Position numbers and translations under genes: made by a program. Source: Burkholderia sp. SRS-46 (GTDB lineage: Bacteria; Pseudomonadota; Gammaproteobacteria; Burkholderiales; Burkholderiaceae). Taken from it: a stretch of DNA of 64,000 nucleotides. The stretch is taken from positions 558,001 to 622,000 of the forward strand of contig NZ_PTXL01000007.1 in assembly GCF_004343775.1 (NCBI RefSeq). The letters run 5' to 3'. Below, piece by piece: positions 42,005 through 50,815 of the stretch (its first letter is position 1; each line of letters opens with the position of its first letter). The notes beneath the pieces were generated by a model that was given only the letters and a program-made list of their open reading frames with translations, was not told the origin of the DNA and did no database searches.

Positions 42005-42901
42005 ATGTCGTTTGAGGCGTTCGCACCGTTTCGCGTAACGGTGCAGGACATCGACATCTTCGGTGTCAAAGGAGGCGCGGGGCCGCCGCTTCTGCTGCTG
42101 CACGGCCATCCGCAAACCCACATGATCTGGCATCGCGTCGCCGCGACGCTCGCGAATCATTTCACGGTGGTCGCGACCGACCTGCGCGGCTACGGCGCCT
42201 CGGGCAAGCCCGCCAGCGACGCGCAGCACACGCCGTATTCGAAACGCACGATGGCGGCCGACCAGGTCGCGGTGATGCGGCAGTTCGGCTTCGAGCGCTT
42301 TTACGTGTGCGCGCACGACCGCGGCGCGCGCGTCGCGCACCGGCTCGCGCTCGATCACGCCGACGCGGTCGAGCGGATGATGCTGCTCGACATCGCGCCG
42401 ACGCTCGCGATGTACGAGAAGACCGATCGCGCGTTCGCGACCGCGTACTTCCACTGGTTCTTCCTGATCCAGCCCGAGCCGCTGCCGGAAACGCTGATCG
42501 GCGGCAACACCGACGCGTATATCGAGCGCGTGATGGGCAACCGCTCGGCGGGCCTCGCGCCGTTCGCGCCGGAGGCGCTGAACGCGTATCGCGCGGCGCT
42601 CGCGCAGCCGGGCGCCGTGCATGCGATGTGCGAGGACTACCGCGCGTCGGCGACGATCGATCTCGAGCACGACCAGGCCGACCTGGAGCGCGGCACCAAG
42701 GTCGCGTGCCCGCTGCGCGTGCTGTGGGGCGCGAACGGGATCGTCGCGCGCTGCTTCGATCCGCTCGACGAATGGCGGCACGTCGCGCGCGACGTCAGCG
42801 GCCGCGCGCTCGACTGCGGGCACTACATTCCGGAAGAGGCGCCGGTCGACCTGATCGACGAGATGCTCGCGTTCTTCGAGGCGCGCGACCCGGCGGCGTG
42901 A
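42005..42901 (+). CDS. Alpha/beta hydrolase of the fluoroacetate-dehalogenase type
   Basis: A 298-residue alpha/beta hydrolase with the complete residue set of fluoroacetate dehalogenase: nucleophile Asp105 in HDRGAR with carboxylate-binding Arg106 and Arg109, Asp129, halide-binding His150-Trp151 and Tyr212, and general base His273 in CGHYIPEEAP. The numbering is within one or two residues of the Burkholderia FA1 enzyme as I recall it. It should hydrolyse the C-F or C-halogen bond of fluoro- or haloacetate in the cytoplasm. The natural substrate is not shown by sequence. It is a single gene with an adjacent divergent nitronate monooxygenase, both detoxifying plant-type toxins. Confidence 0.88.
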   Translation: MSFEAFAPFRVTVQDIDIFGVKGGAGPPLLLLHGHPQTHMIWHRVAATLANHFTVVATDLRGYGASGKPASDAQHTPYSKRTMAADQVAVMRQFGFERFYVCAHDRGARVAHRLALDHADAVERMMLLDIAPTLAMYEKTDRAFATAYFHWFFLIQPEPLPETLIGGNTDAYIERVMGNRSAGLAPFAPEALNAYRAALAQPGAVHAMCEDYRASATIDLEHDQADLERGTKVACPLRVLWGANGIVARCFDPLDEWRHVARDVSGRALDCGHYIPEEAPVDLIDEMLAFFEARDPAA

Positions 42902-42902
42902 G

Positions 42903-42943
42903 CCGCTGACCCGCTGACCCGCGCGCGGCCGCGCGTCAGCGGC
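42903..42943. terminator. Hairpin between convergent hydrolase and Lrp-type regulator
   Basis: Arms GCCGCTGAC (42902-42910) and GTCAGCGGC (42935-42943). A second CCGCTGAC at 42911-42918 can pair with the same right arm. It lies at the junction of two convergent genes and has no T tract. Confidence 0.45.
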
Positions 42944-43427
42944 GTGCCGGGTCGTCTTCCGTGAGCGGCGGCAGCCGGCGCGGCACCGGCGTCGACTTGA
43001 CGATCGCGGTGCTCGTCTCCGCGCGCTCGGTCACCTTCGCGAGAATCCCGTCGAGGTGCTCGATCGAGCGCAGGTAGAGCCGGCAGATGAAGCAGTCGTC
43101 GCCGGTCACCTTGTCGCATTCGACGAATTCCGGAATACGCCGCAGCAGTTCCTCGACCAGATGCAGCTGGCCGGGCAGCGGCTTCACGCGCACGATCGCC
43201 TGCAGCGTGTAGCCGAGCGCACGCGGATCGAGCTCGACGGTGAAGCCGGCGATCACGCCCTGCGCCTCGAGCCGCCGCACGCGATCCGCGGTCGCGGGCG
43301 CCGACAGGCCGATCTGCCGCGCGAGCTCGCTGGTGGCGAGGCGCGCATCGTCGGCGAGCGCGGCCAGGATCGCACGGTCGGTCGCGTCGAGTGCGGCGAC
43401 CGAGGGCGGGGTAAGGCGTTTGTTCAT
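42936..43427 (-). CDS. Lrp/AsnC-family transcriptional regulator
   Basis: A 163-residue regulator with an AsnC-type helix-turn-helix (LDATDRAILAALADDARLATSELARQIGLSAPATADRVRRLEAQGVI, about residues 10-56). A ligand-binding RAM domain follows (GYTLQAIVRVKP, VTGDDCFICRLYLRS). It is divergent from an EamA-type exporter across 113 bases, the classic arrangement in which an amino-acid-sensing regulator controls a neighbouring exporter. The Lrp-type N-terminus is intact. Confidence 0.93.
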   Translation of the reverse strand: MNKRLTPPSVAALDATDRAILAALADDARLATSELARQIGLSAPATADRVRRLEAQGVIAGFTVELDPRALGYTLQAIVRVKPLPGQLHLVEELLRRIPEFVECDKVTGDDCFICRLYLRSIEHLDGILAKVTERAETSTAIVKSTPVPRRLPPLTEDDPARR

Positions 43428-43540
43428 GATGGCTTTGCTTTCGAAGGTGAAACGGCGGATCTGCTTAAGTTTAGTCGTGGAGATCGCGAAAGCAAGTTCC
43501 TAGAATCGAAGTCATCGATTCCTGCAAACGGGGCCTTGCC

Positions 43541-44455
43541 ATGACTTCGAATGAAACCCGCCGCGGCGCCGCCGAGATGGTCGTCGCGATGCTGATGTCC
43601 GGCACGATCGGCTGGCTCGTGATGTCGTCGCACCAGCCGCTCGCCAACGTGGTGTTCTTCCGCTGCGTGTTCGGCGGCGCGACGCTCGCGCTCGCTTGCG
43701 CGGCATTCGGCTTCCTGCGCCGCGCGTTGTTCTCGCCGCGCATGCTCGTGCTCGCGGCGGCCGGCAGCGTCGCGATCGTCGCGAACTGGCTGCTGCTGTT
43801 CGCCGCGTATTCGCGCGCGTCGATCTCGATGGCGACCGCCGTCTACAACACGCAGCCGTTCATGCTGGTCGCGCTCGGCGCGCTGGTGTTCCGCGAGCGG
43901 ATCACCGCGTCGACGCTCGTGTGGCTGCTGCTCGCGTTCGTCGGCCTCGTCGGCGTGGTGCGCGTCGAGCCGGCCGTGCTCGCGGTGCCCGGCGAGTATC
44001 TCGAGGGCGTCGCGCTCGCGCTCGGCGCGGGGTTCCTGTACGCGGTGTCGTCGATCATCGCCAAGCACCTGAAGGGCACGCCGCCGCACCTGCTCGCGCT
44101 GCTGCAGGTCGGGCTCGGCGTCGTGATGCTCGCGCCGTTCGCGCGGTTCGACATGCTGCCCGCGTCGCCCGCGCAATGGCTCGATCTCGTCGTGCTCGGC
44201 ATCGTCAACACGGGCGTGATGTACGTGCTGCTGTACGGCGCGATCCAGAAGCTGCCGACCGCGATGACGGGCGCGCTGTCGTTCGTCTATCCGGTGGTCG
44301 CGATCGCGGTCGACCGCGTCGCGTTCGGGCAGACGCTCGCATGGACGCAGGTGCTCGGCGCGCTGCTGATCCTGCTCGCGGCGGCCGGCGTCAATCTCGG
44401 CTGGCGGATCGTGCCGGCGCGCCGCGCGGCGGCGGGGCGCGGAAACGCGCTGTAA
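43541..44455 (+). CDS. EamA/DMT-family transporter
   Basis: A 304-residue inner-membrane protein with ten predicted helices in two EamA repeats (about residues 10-135 and 155-290). Signatures are VVFFRCVFGGATLAL, FAAYSRASISMATAVYNTQPFMLVALGALVFRERI and MTGALSFVYPVVAIAVDRVAFGQTL. Such proteins usually export amino acids or metabolites. Control by the divergent Lrp-type regulator is likely. It is closed by a strong terminator. Confidence 0.92.
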   Translation: MTSNETRRGAAEMVVAMLMSGTIGWLVMSSHQPLANVVFFRCVFGGATLALACAAFGFLRRALFSPRMLVLAAAGSVAIVANWLLLFAAYSRASISMATAVYNTQPFMLVALGALVFRERITASTLVWLLLAFVGLVGVVRVEPAVLAVPGEYLEGVALALGAGFLYAVSSIIAKHLKGTPPHLLALLQVGLGVVMLAPFARFDMLPASPAQWLDLVVLGIVNTGVMYVLLYGAIQKLPTAMTGALSFVYPVVAIAVDRVAFGQTLAWTQVLGALLILLAAAGVNLGWRIVPARRAAAGRGNAL

Positions 44456-44549
44456 GAAGTTGTAGGGAAACACCCGATGCGATGCGCGGGGCCGCACTCG
44501 TATGATGCGTCCTGTGACGTTGATCACGTTCACAGGATTCCGATTCGAG

Positions 44550-44585
44550 ATGCCGTTCGCCCGTCAGGCTGAACGGCATTTTTTT
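44550..44585 (+). terminator. Intrinsic terminator after the EamA gene
   Basis: Arms ATGCCGTTC and GAACGGCAT with a 12-base loop followed by seven T residues, about 95 bases after the stop codon. Confidence 0.82.
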
Positions 44586-44596
44586 ATGCGCGGCCG

Positions 44597-44785
44597 TCAG
44601 GCGGCGTGCGCGCGCCGTGCGTCGAGCCGCGCGAGCACCGCGCGCTTCGCGTCGTCGTCCGACGCGCGCCATCCCTTGATTTCGTCGCGGGTGCGCAGGC
44701 AGCCCGCGCACCATTCGGTGCGCGGATCGATCTTGCACACGCCGGTGCACGGCGACGCGACGGTGCTTTCCGGCGCGTCGCTCAT
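44597..44785 (-). CDS. DUF1289 small cysteine protein
   Basis: A 62-residue protein with the DUF1289 motif SPCTGVCKIDPRTEWCAGCLRTRDEIKGW: four cysteines (C-x3-C and C-x2-C) that may bind metal or an iron-sulfur cluster. The short helical tail RAVLARLDARRAHAA is usual. Its ATG overlaps the YbaK-like gene stop as ATGA, so it is translated with it. Function unknown. Confidence 0.9.
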   Translation of the reverse strand: MSDAPESTVASPCTGVCKIDPRTEWCAGCLRTRDEIKGWRASDDDAKRAVLARLDARRAHAA

Positions 44786-45288
44786 GCGCTCTCCCGCAGC
44801 GCGACATCGGCGACCGGCGCGCCGGTCAGCGCGACGAGCTCCTGCGGCGACAGGTTGAACACCGCGTGCGGATGGCCGGCCGCGGCCCACAGGCTGTCGA
44901 GCGCGAGCAGGTCGGCGTCGATCAGCGTGACGGGTTCGACCAGATGGCCGATCGGGCATACGCCGCCGATCGCGTAGCCGGTGTTGTCGCGCACGAACTT
45001 CGCATCCGCGCGGCCGACGTCGCCGACCTGCGCGGCGACCTTCTTCTCGTCGACGCGGTTCACGCCGCTCGCGACGACCAGCACCGGCGCGCCGTCCGAC
45101 TGGCGGCGGAACAGGATCGACTTGGCGATCTGCGCGACCGAGCAGCCGAGCCCGGCTGCCGCTTCGGCGGACGTCTTGCCGGTTTCGGCGAGCATCACGA
45201 TGCCTTTCGCATGGCCGCGCGCGTTCAGCAGCAGCGCGACGCGCCGCGCGGAGTCGGGGAGGGAGTCGAGTGAAGCAGGTGTCGTCAT
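44782..45288 (-). CDS. YbaK/EbsC-family aminoacyl-tRNA deacylase
   Basis: A 168-residue editing-domain protein, MTTPASLDSLPDSARRVALLLNARG..., with LGCSVAQIAKSILFR (catalytic lysine region), RVDEKKVAAQVG and NTGYAIGGVCPIGH. These are hallmarks of the YbaK/ProX family that clears mischarged Cys-tRNA(Pro) or Ala-tRNA(Pro). The frame is open upstream, but the family start is at this ATG. It is followed by the overlapping DUF1289 gene and preceded by HMG-CoA lyase. Confidence 0.9.
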   Translation of the reverse strand: MTTPASLDSLPDSARRVALLLNARGHAKGIVMLAETGKTSAEAAAGLGCSVAQIAKSILFRRQSDGAPVLVVASGVNRVDEKKVAAQVGDVGRADAKFVRDNTGYAIGGVCPIGHLVEPVTLIDADLLALDSLWAAAGHPHAVFNLSPQELVALTGAPVADVALRESA

Positions 45289-45313
45289 GTTGGGGAATCC
45301 GTGGAGAGTCAGG

Positions 45314-46246
45314 TCAGGCGCAGGTCGACGCGTCCGCCGCGCTCTGCGCTTTCGCGAGCAGCGCGCGGCCGGCGCGCGACGCGTTCGCGCGGCCGATCGC
45401 GTTCGAGATGAATTCGCCGGCGGCGACCACCTGTGCGAGGTCGATGCCGGTGTCGATGCCGAGGCCCTGCAGCAGGTACAGCACGTCCTCGGTCGCGACG
45501 TTGCCGGTTGCGCCCTTCGCGTACGGGCAGCCGCCGAGGCCCGCGACCGACGCATGGAAGATCTCGATGCCTTCGAACAGCGCCGCGTAGATGTTCGCGA
45601 GCGCCTGCCCGTAGGTGTCGTGGAAGTGGCCCGACAGGCGCTCGCGCGGGAACACGCGGGTGACGGCCGCGAGCACCTCGCGCGTGCGCCGCGGCGTGCC
45701 GACGCCGATCGTGTCGGCGATGTCGATCTCGTCGCAGCCGAGCGCCGCGAAGCGCTCGACCACGTCGACCACCGACGCGACCGGCACCTCGCCCTGGTAC
45801 GGGCAGCCGAGCGCGCACGACACGCTGCCGCGCAGCCGCAGGCCCGCGTCCTTCGCGGCCTTCGCGACCGGCTCGAAGCGCGCGATGCTCTCGGCGATGC
45901 CGCAGTTGATGTTGCGCTGCGAGAACGCTTCGCTCGCCGCGCCGAAGATCACCACCTCGTCCGCGCGCGCGGCGAGCGCGCCCTCGAAGCCCTTCAGGTT
46001 CGGCGTGAGCACCGAGTAGATCGTGCCGGCGCGCCGCTCGATGCCGGCCATCACGTCGGCGCCGTCGGCCATCTGCGGCACCCATTTCGGCGACACGAAC
46101 GACGCGGCCTCGACGTTGCGGAAGCCGGCGCGCGACAGGCGGTCGATGAGCGCGATCTTCACGTCGGTGGGCACGAAGGTCTTTTCGTTCTGCAGCCCGT
46201 CGCGCGGGCCGACTTCGACGATCTTGACGGCGGTGGGGAAGGTCAT
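45314..46246 (-). CDS. Hydroxymethylglutaryl-CoA lyase
   Basis: A 310-residue TIM-barrel lyase. The N-terminal VEVGPRDGLQNEK (about residues 11-23) provides the metal-binding Asp and catalytic Arg. HFHDTYGQALAN gives metal-binding histidines. SVAGLGGCPYAKGATGNVATEDV (about residues 233-255) contains the active-site Cys of the HMG-CoA lyase signature. It cleaves HMG-CoA to acetoacetate and acetyl-CoA in leucine breakdown. It lies 30 bases after ghrA and 25 before ybaK in the same direction, so it may be part of a longer transcript. Confidence 0.95.
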   Translation of the reverse strand: MTFPTAVKIVEVGPRDGLQNEKTFVPTDVKIALIDRLSRAGFRNVEAASFVSPKWVPQMADGADVMAGIERRAGTIYSVLTPNLKGFEGALAARADEVVIFGAASEAFSQRNINCGIAESIARFEPVAKAAKDAGLRLRGSVSCALGCPYQGEVPVASVVDVVERFAALGCDEIDIADTIGVGTPRRTREVLAAVTRVFPRERLSGHFHDTYGQALANIYAALFEGIEIFHASVAGLGGCPYAKGATGNVATEDVLYLLQGLGIDTGIDLAQVVAAGEFISNAIGRANASRAGRALLAKAQSAADASTCA

Positions 46247-46276
46247 GGCTGTCTCCTGGTATTTGAAATGTGCGTA

Positions 46277-47218
46277 TCAGTAGCCGCGTGCGGTGTCGAC
46301 GATGCCGCTGACGGGCTCGCCGCGCTCGAACGCGCGAATCTTGCCGGCGATCTGCGCGACCGCTTCCGCGCGCAGCGTCTCGGCGGCGCTGTGCGGCGTG
46401 ATCGTGATGCGCGGCGTGCGCCAGAACGGATGGTCGTCCGGCAGCGGTTCATGCTGGAACACGTCGAGCGTCGCGGCGGCGATGCGGCCGCTCGCGAGCG
46501 CGTCGAGCAGGTCGGCTTCGACGAGATGCGCGCCGCGCGCGACGTTGATCACGTAAGCGCCCGGCGCGAGCCGCGCGAACGTGCGCGCGCCGAGGATGCC
46601 GTCGGTGTCAGGCGTGCTCGGCAGCAGGTTCACGAGCACCTTCGCGCCGTCGACGCAGGCGTCGAACTCGGCCGCGCCCGCATAGGTGGCGATCCCGTCG
46701 AGCCGCTTCGGGCTGCGGCTGTAGCCGCGCACCGGCAGGCCGAGGCCGGCGAGCGCCTGCGCGACCTGCGCGCCGAGCACGCCGAGGCCGAGCACCGCGA
46801 CGGTGAAGCGCGCGCGCGGATGCGGCTCCAGCACGTGCCAGCGGCGCGCGCGCTGCAGTTCGTCGTATTCGTCGAAGCGGCGCAGGTAGCGCAGCACCGC
46901 GTGCGTCACGTATTCGACCATCTGCTGCGCCATGCCCGAATCCTCGAGCCGCACGAGCGGCACGTGCCGCGGCAGCGTGCCGGGATGTGCGCGCTCGAGC
47001 GCGAGCAGCGCGTCGACGCCCGCGCCGAGGTTGAAGATCGCGCGCAGGCCGTCGCGCGGCGCGAACAGCTCGCGCGGCGCGCGCCACACGAGCGCGTAGT
47101 CGGCGGCGGCGGCGTCGCCCGGCTGCCACGCGCGCAGCTCGGCCTCGGGCAGCGCGTGCGCGAGCTCGGCACGCCATGCGTCGGCTTCCTGGAACGGCGA
47201 GTAGAACAGGATCTTCAT
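46277..47218 (-). CDS. ghrA: Glyoxylate/hydroxypyruvate reductase A
   Basis: A 313-residue D-isomer 2-hydroxyacid dehydrogenase. It starts MKILFYSPFQEADAWRAEL, as in GhrA. The nucleotide loop is VLGLGVLGAQVAQALAGLGLPV (GxGxxG, about residues 141-162). The catalytic Arg is in INVARGAHLVE, Glu in FQHEPLPDDHPFW and His in TPHSAAE. It reduces glyoxylate and hydroxypyruvate with NADPH. It is the middle gene between a VOC protein and HMG-CoA lyase, all on the minus strand. Confidence 0.93.
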   Translation of the reverse strand: MKILFYSPFQEADAWRAELAHALPEAELRAWQPGDAAAADYALVWRAPRELFAPRDGLRAIFNLGAGVDALLALERAHPGTLPRHVPLVRLEDSGMAQQMVEYVTHAVLRYLRRFDEYDELQRARRWHVLEPHPRARFTVAVLGLGVLGAQVAQALAGLGLPVRGYSRSPKRLDGIATYAGAAEFDACVDGAKVLVNLLPSTPDTDGILGARTFARLAPGAYVINVARGAHLVEADLLDALASGRIAAATLDVFQHEPLPDDHPFWRTPRITITPHSAAETLRAEAVAQIAGKIRAFERGEPVSGIVDTARGY

Positions 47219-47222
47219 GCGC

Positions 47223-47660
47223 TCACTTCGCGAACAGCTGGCCGATGTCGGCGAATGCCTTGAATTCGAGCGCGTTGCCGCACGGATCGAGGAAGAACAT
47301 CGTCGCCTGCTCGCCGACCTCGCCCTTGAAGCGGATGTGCGGCTCGATCACGAAGCGGGTGTGCGCGGCCTTCAGCCGATCGGCGAGCGCATGCCATTCG
47401 TCCATCGCCAGCACGACGCCGAAGTGGCGCACCGGCACGTCGTCGCCGTCGACCGGGTTGACCGCGCTCGCGCCCGTTTCGTGCGGCGCGAGGTGCGCGA
47501 CGAGCTGGTGGCCGAAGAAGTCGAAATCGACCCAATGCTCGGAGCTGCGGCCTTCCGGGCAGCCGAGCAGGCCGCCGTAGAACGCGCGGGCGTCGGCGAG
47601 GCTCGACACCGGAAAGGCGAGATGGAACGGGCGCAGCGCGCCGGCGGGCGAAGCGGGCAT
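47223..47660 (-). CDS. VOC-superfamily (glyoxalase-fold) protein
   Basis: A 145-residue protein of the vicinal-oxygen-chelate fold: [30 protein letters not shown] with metal-binding His, [13 protein letters not shown] and the C-terminal [15 protein letters not shown] with metal-binding Glu. The typical ligand set for a metal-dependent lyase or dioxygenase is present, but the substrate is not evident. The extended upstream frame is rejected because homology starts at [14 protein letters not shown]. It lies 4 bases before ghrA's start and is probably co-transcribed. Confidence 0.9.
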   Translation of the reverse strand: MPASPAGALRPFHLAFPVSSLADARAFYGGLLGCPEGRSSEHWVDFDFFGHQLVAHLAPHETGASAVNPVDGDDVPVRHFGVVLAMDEWHALADRLKAAHTRFVIEPHIRFKGEVGEQATMFFLDPCGNALEFKAFADIGQLFAK

Positions 47661-47840
47661 CGGGTGTCTCCTTTCTGGAAGCTCACATTCTACGGTTTCG
47701 CGGGCGGTTGCGCCGTCGTGGCCGGCGCCTGATCCGGGGCGCGATCCCGCCCGCGCAAAAGCAAAGCACAAAATATTGGTTCGGCCGCCGTACGCGGCGC
47801 GCCACAATCGGGCCTCGTCTTCAAGCTAGCGAGGGCAATC

Positions 47841-48464
47841 ATGCGCGCATGCAGCAAATCGGTCTGGCCGCCGCGGCTCGTCACCGTTCCCGGCCTGCAC
47901 GGGAGCGAAGGCGCACATTGGCAGACCTGGCTCGAGCGCCAGTTCCCGCGTTCGCTGCGCGTGGAGCAGGACGACTGGGACGCGCCGGATCTCGCGGGCT
48001 GGGCGCATTCGGTGCGCACGCTGCTCGAGCGCGAGCGCGGCCCGTTCGTGCTCGCCGCGCACAGCTTCGGCTGCCTGGCCGCCGCGCATGCGCTCTCGCA
48101 CTGGCCGCACGCGGGCGACGTGGCCGGCGTGCTGCTCGTCGCGCCGGCCAGTCCGCTGAAATTCACGTTCGCCGGCGCATTCGACGCACGGCGCCTCCCG
48201 GTGCCGTCGATCGTGATCGGCAGCGAGACCGATCCGTGGATGTCGCTCGGCGACGCCCGCGCGCTCGCGCAGCGGCTCGGCAGCGCGTTCGTCAATCTCG
48301 GCGACGCGGGCCACATCAACACCGCGGCCGGTTTCGGGCCGTGGCCGCGCGCGAAGTATTTCGTCGACACGCTCGTGCATTGCGCGGCGCCGCTGCGCTT
48401 TCGTGAAGAGGCGGGCGAGTTCGATGCCGCGGTCGCCGGCGGGGCGCTGGCGCACGCGGTGTGA
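47841..48464 (+). CDS. RBBP9/YdeN-family alpha/beta hydrolase
   Basis: A 207-residue small serine hydrolase: VPGLHGSEGAHWQTWLERQFP at the N-terminus, nucleophile in LAAHSFGCLAAAHAL (Ser about residue 75), Asp in ETDPWMSL and His in GDAGHINTAAGFGPWP. This layout matches the RBBP9/YdeN family. The substrate is unknown. It is the only gene of its unit, divergent from the VOC-ghrA group. Confidence 0.9.
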   Translation: MRACSKSVWPPRLVTVPGLHGSEGAHWQTWLERQFPRSLRVEQDDWDAPDLAGWAHSVRTLLERERGPFVLAAHSFGCLAAAHALSHWPHAGDVAGVLLVAPASPLKFTFAGAFDARRLPVPSIVIGSETDPWMSLGDARALAQRLGSAFVNLGDAGHINTAAGFGPWPRAKYFVDTLVHCAAPLRFREEAGEFDAAVAGGALAHAV

Positions 48465-48588
48465 CGACACCCGGGGGCCGGTGCGCCGCCGTTTCACCGG
48501 CCGGACCGTGCGCGCCGATCGGTGCCGCTACGTCACGGCGTATTGCGCGACGCACGATGCCGCCGCATCACGCTTCACCATGAAGAAC

Positions 48589-48624
48589 GCCCTGCGGCGC
48601 GGGCCGATGCCCGCCCCGCAGGGC
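48589..48624. terminator. Hairpin between hydrolase and phospholipase C genes
   Basis: A stem GCCCTGCGG/CCGCAGGGC encloses a second stem GCGGGC/GCCCGC, at 48589-48624 between two convergent genes. No T tract is present, so the call rests on position and stem strength. Confidence 0.5.
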
Positions 48625-48655
48625 GCTGTCCGGAAGACGGCGTAAGCGGCTGTCG

Positions 48656-50773
48656 TTACGCGGTCACCGGCGCGACCGCCGCCGGATCCGAATAGCTCGG
48701 CCGCCCATTCTCGACGTGGCCCGCGAAGCGGCGCGAGAACGTGCCGTTCGCGCCGTCGCTCACCGTCACGTCGTACCACTGGTGACTCGACGCGAGCAGC
48801 CATTGCTCGACGCGCTCGTCGCCCGCATGCAGCGTCACCTGCCGCGCCGGCGCGCCGTATGCGTTGTCGGCGAGCGTCAGCGTGACGTGGCCCGTGCCGT
48901 GATTGCGCAGCTTCAGGTACAGGTTGCCGTTCGCGACGTCGTAGCCGGCCTTCACCTCCGGCTGCGCGAGATTGCGGTGGTGCGCGCTCGCAGCCGACAC
49001 GTTGCCCGAGAACATCCGCACGAAGCCGTTCGGGCCGTACACGGAGAATGCATAGGCGCCGTGCGTCGTCGCCAGGTCGAATTCCGCATGCAGCGTGCGG
49101 TGCGCGCCGACCGTATAGCGCCACGGCCCGTCGGTGCGGTTCGCGGCATAGACGGTGAAGTGCGCGCCCTGGTCGCCGCGGTTCGCGAACTCGATGCGCA
49201 GCGTGGCCGCGCCGGCCACGCTCGCATTGACGTGCAGCTCGTAGGGCAGCGCGCGGGCCGGCCGCACGCCCGGTTCCTGCGGGTCGATCGGGCTCGGCTG
49301 CGCCGGCGCGGTCGGCGCGGGCTGCGACGTGCATTGCTGGTCGGCGATCGAACGGTACTGGCTGGTGTCGGGCAGCGGCGGGAACGTCGCGTCCTGCGTG
49401 CGGAAATCGAATACGGCGGTCAGGTCGCCGCAGACGGTGCGCCGCCACGGCGTGATGTTCGGCTCGTCGACGCCGAAGCGCGCGCCGATGAAGCGGATCA
49501 CCGACGTATGGTCGAACACCTGCGAGCACACGAAGCCGCCCTTGGTCCACGGCGACACGACCGTCATCGGCACGCGCGGGCCGAGGCCGTACGGCAGGCC
49601 GTCGGCCGTGTAGCTGCCGCCGCGCCCCGGGTTCACGACGGTATGCAGCTCGCCGTCGGTCGTGACCGTCGACGCGCCCTGCGCGGCCGACGTCGGCGGC
49701 TGCGGCGGCACGATGTGGTCGAAGAAGCCGTCGTTTTCGTCGTACATGATGAACAGCACCGTCTTGCGCCACACGTCCGGGTTCGCGATGAGCGCATCGA
49801 GGATCTGCGACGTGTAGTTCGCGCCGTACGCGGGCGTGTATTTCGGGTGCTCGGAGAACACCGCGGGCGGCAGCAGCCACGACACCTGCGGCAGCCGGTC
49901 GTTGATCACGTCGTGCTTCAGGTCGTCGAGCGTGCGCACCGTCTGCGCACGCTGGTACAGCGACGAGCCCGGCTGCGCGTTGATGAAGTTCTCGAAGTTC
50001 TGCAGGATGTTCGTGCCGTAGTTGCCGTTGTACGGGTCGGCCCACGTCAGGCCCTGCTGGTAGACCTGCCACGAGACGCCGCGCGCCTCGAGCCGCTCGG
50101 GGAAGGTTTGCCACGAGAGCAACTGGTACGCGGGCGGCAGGTCGCCGTCGACGTAGTCGGCGTTGTCGAGCAGCGGGCCGCCGAACTTGCCGGTCGGATC
50201 GATCGTGCCCGTCATCAGGTACGCGCGGTTCGGGTGCGTCGGGCCCGGCAGCGAGCAGAAGTACTGGTCGCAGACGGTGAACGCATCGGCGAGCGCGTAA
50301 TGGAACGGGATGTCCTCGCGCACGTGATAGCCCATCGTCATGTCGGTCTTGTTCGCGGGCCACTGGTCGTAGCGGCCGCCGTCGATCGCCGCGTGGGTCT
50401 TCGCCCACGAGTGGTCGAGCGCGCCGATGCACTGCGCGCTCGTCGTCTTCGTGTCGAGCCGGAACGGCAGCATCGGTTTCGACGGATCGGCCTTCGACGG
50501 CTGGTTCCACACCGGCTTGCCGTTCGGCAGCGGAATCGGGAAGCGGTCGTTGTAGCCGCGCACACCGCGCAGGTGTCCGAAGTAATGGTCGAACGAACGG
50601 TTTTCCTGCATGAACACGACGATGTGCTCGACATCGCGGATCGTGCCGGTGCCGCGCGCGGCCGGAATCGCGAGTGCGCGGCGGATCGATTCGGGGAAGG
50701 TGTTGAGCGCGACGGCGGCGCCCGCAGATTGTGCGACGGTGTGCAGGAAACGGCGGCGGCTGGATGACGTCAT
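48656..50773 (-). CDS. Tat-exported phosphocholine-specific phospholipase C
   Basis: A 705-residue enzyme of the phosphoesterase/acid phosphatase family. The N-terminal Tat signal SSRRRFLHTVAQSAGAAVAL is followed by IVVFMQENRSFDHYFGHLRGVRGYNDRFP, the catalytic motif of bacterial phospholipase C, and then SWLLPPAVFSEHPKYTPA and MYDENDGFFDHIVPP. Two C-terminal DUF756-type domains (about residues 480-690) complete the family layout. The GTG nine bases upstream lies inside the GAGGTG ribosome-binding site, so the ATG is the true start. It hydrolyses phosphatidylcholine or sphingomyelin outside the cytoplasm and may aid phosphate release or virulence. Confidence 0.93.
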   Translation of the reverse strand: MTSSSRRRFLHTVAQSAGAAVALNTFPESIRRALAIPAARGTGTIRDVEHIVVFMQENRSFDHYFGHLRGVRGYNDRFPIPLPNGKPVWNQPSKADPSKPMLPFRLDTKTTSAQCIGALDHSWAKTHAAIDGGRYDQWPANKTDMTMGYHVREDIPFHYALADAFTVCDQYFCSLPGPTHPNRAYLMTGTIDPTGKFGGPLLDNADYVDGDLPPAYQLLSWQTFPERLEARGVSWQVYQQGLTWADPYNGNYGTNILQNFENFINAQPGSSLYQRAQTVRTLDDLKHDVINDRLPQVSWLLPPAVFSEHPKYTPAYGANYTSQILDALIANPDVWRKTVLFIMYDENDGFFDHIVPPQPPTSAAQGASTVTTDGELHTVVNPGRGGSYTADGLPYGLGPRVPMTVVSPWTKGGFVCSQVFDHTSVIRFIGARFGVDEPNITPWRRTVCGDLTAVFDFRTQDATFPPLPDTSQYRSIADQQCTSQPAPTAPAQPSPIDPQEPGVRPARALPYELHVNASVAGAATLRIEFANRGDQGAHFTVYAANRTDGPWRYTVGAHRTLHAEFDLATTHGAYAFSVYGPNGFVRMFSGNVSAASAHHRNLAQPEVKAGYDVANGNLYLKLRNHGTGHVTLTLADNAYGAPARQVTLHAGDERVEQWLLASSHQWYDVTVSDGANGTFSRRFAGHVENGRPSYSDPAAVAPVTA

Positions 50774-50815
50774 GTTTTTCACCTCGAGTCTGCGTACGGG
50801 GACGGAAACGGCGGA

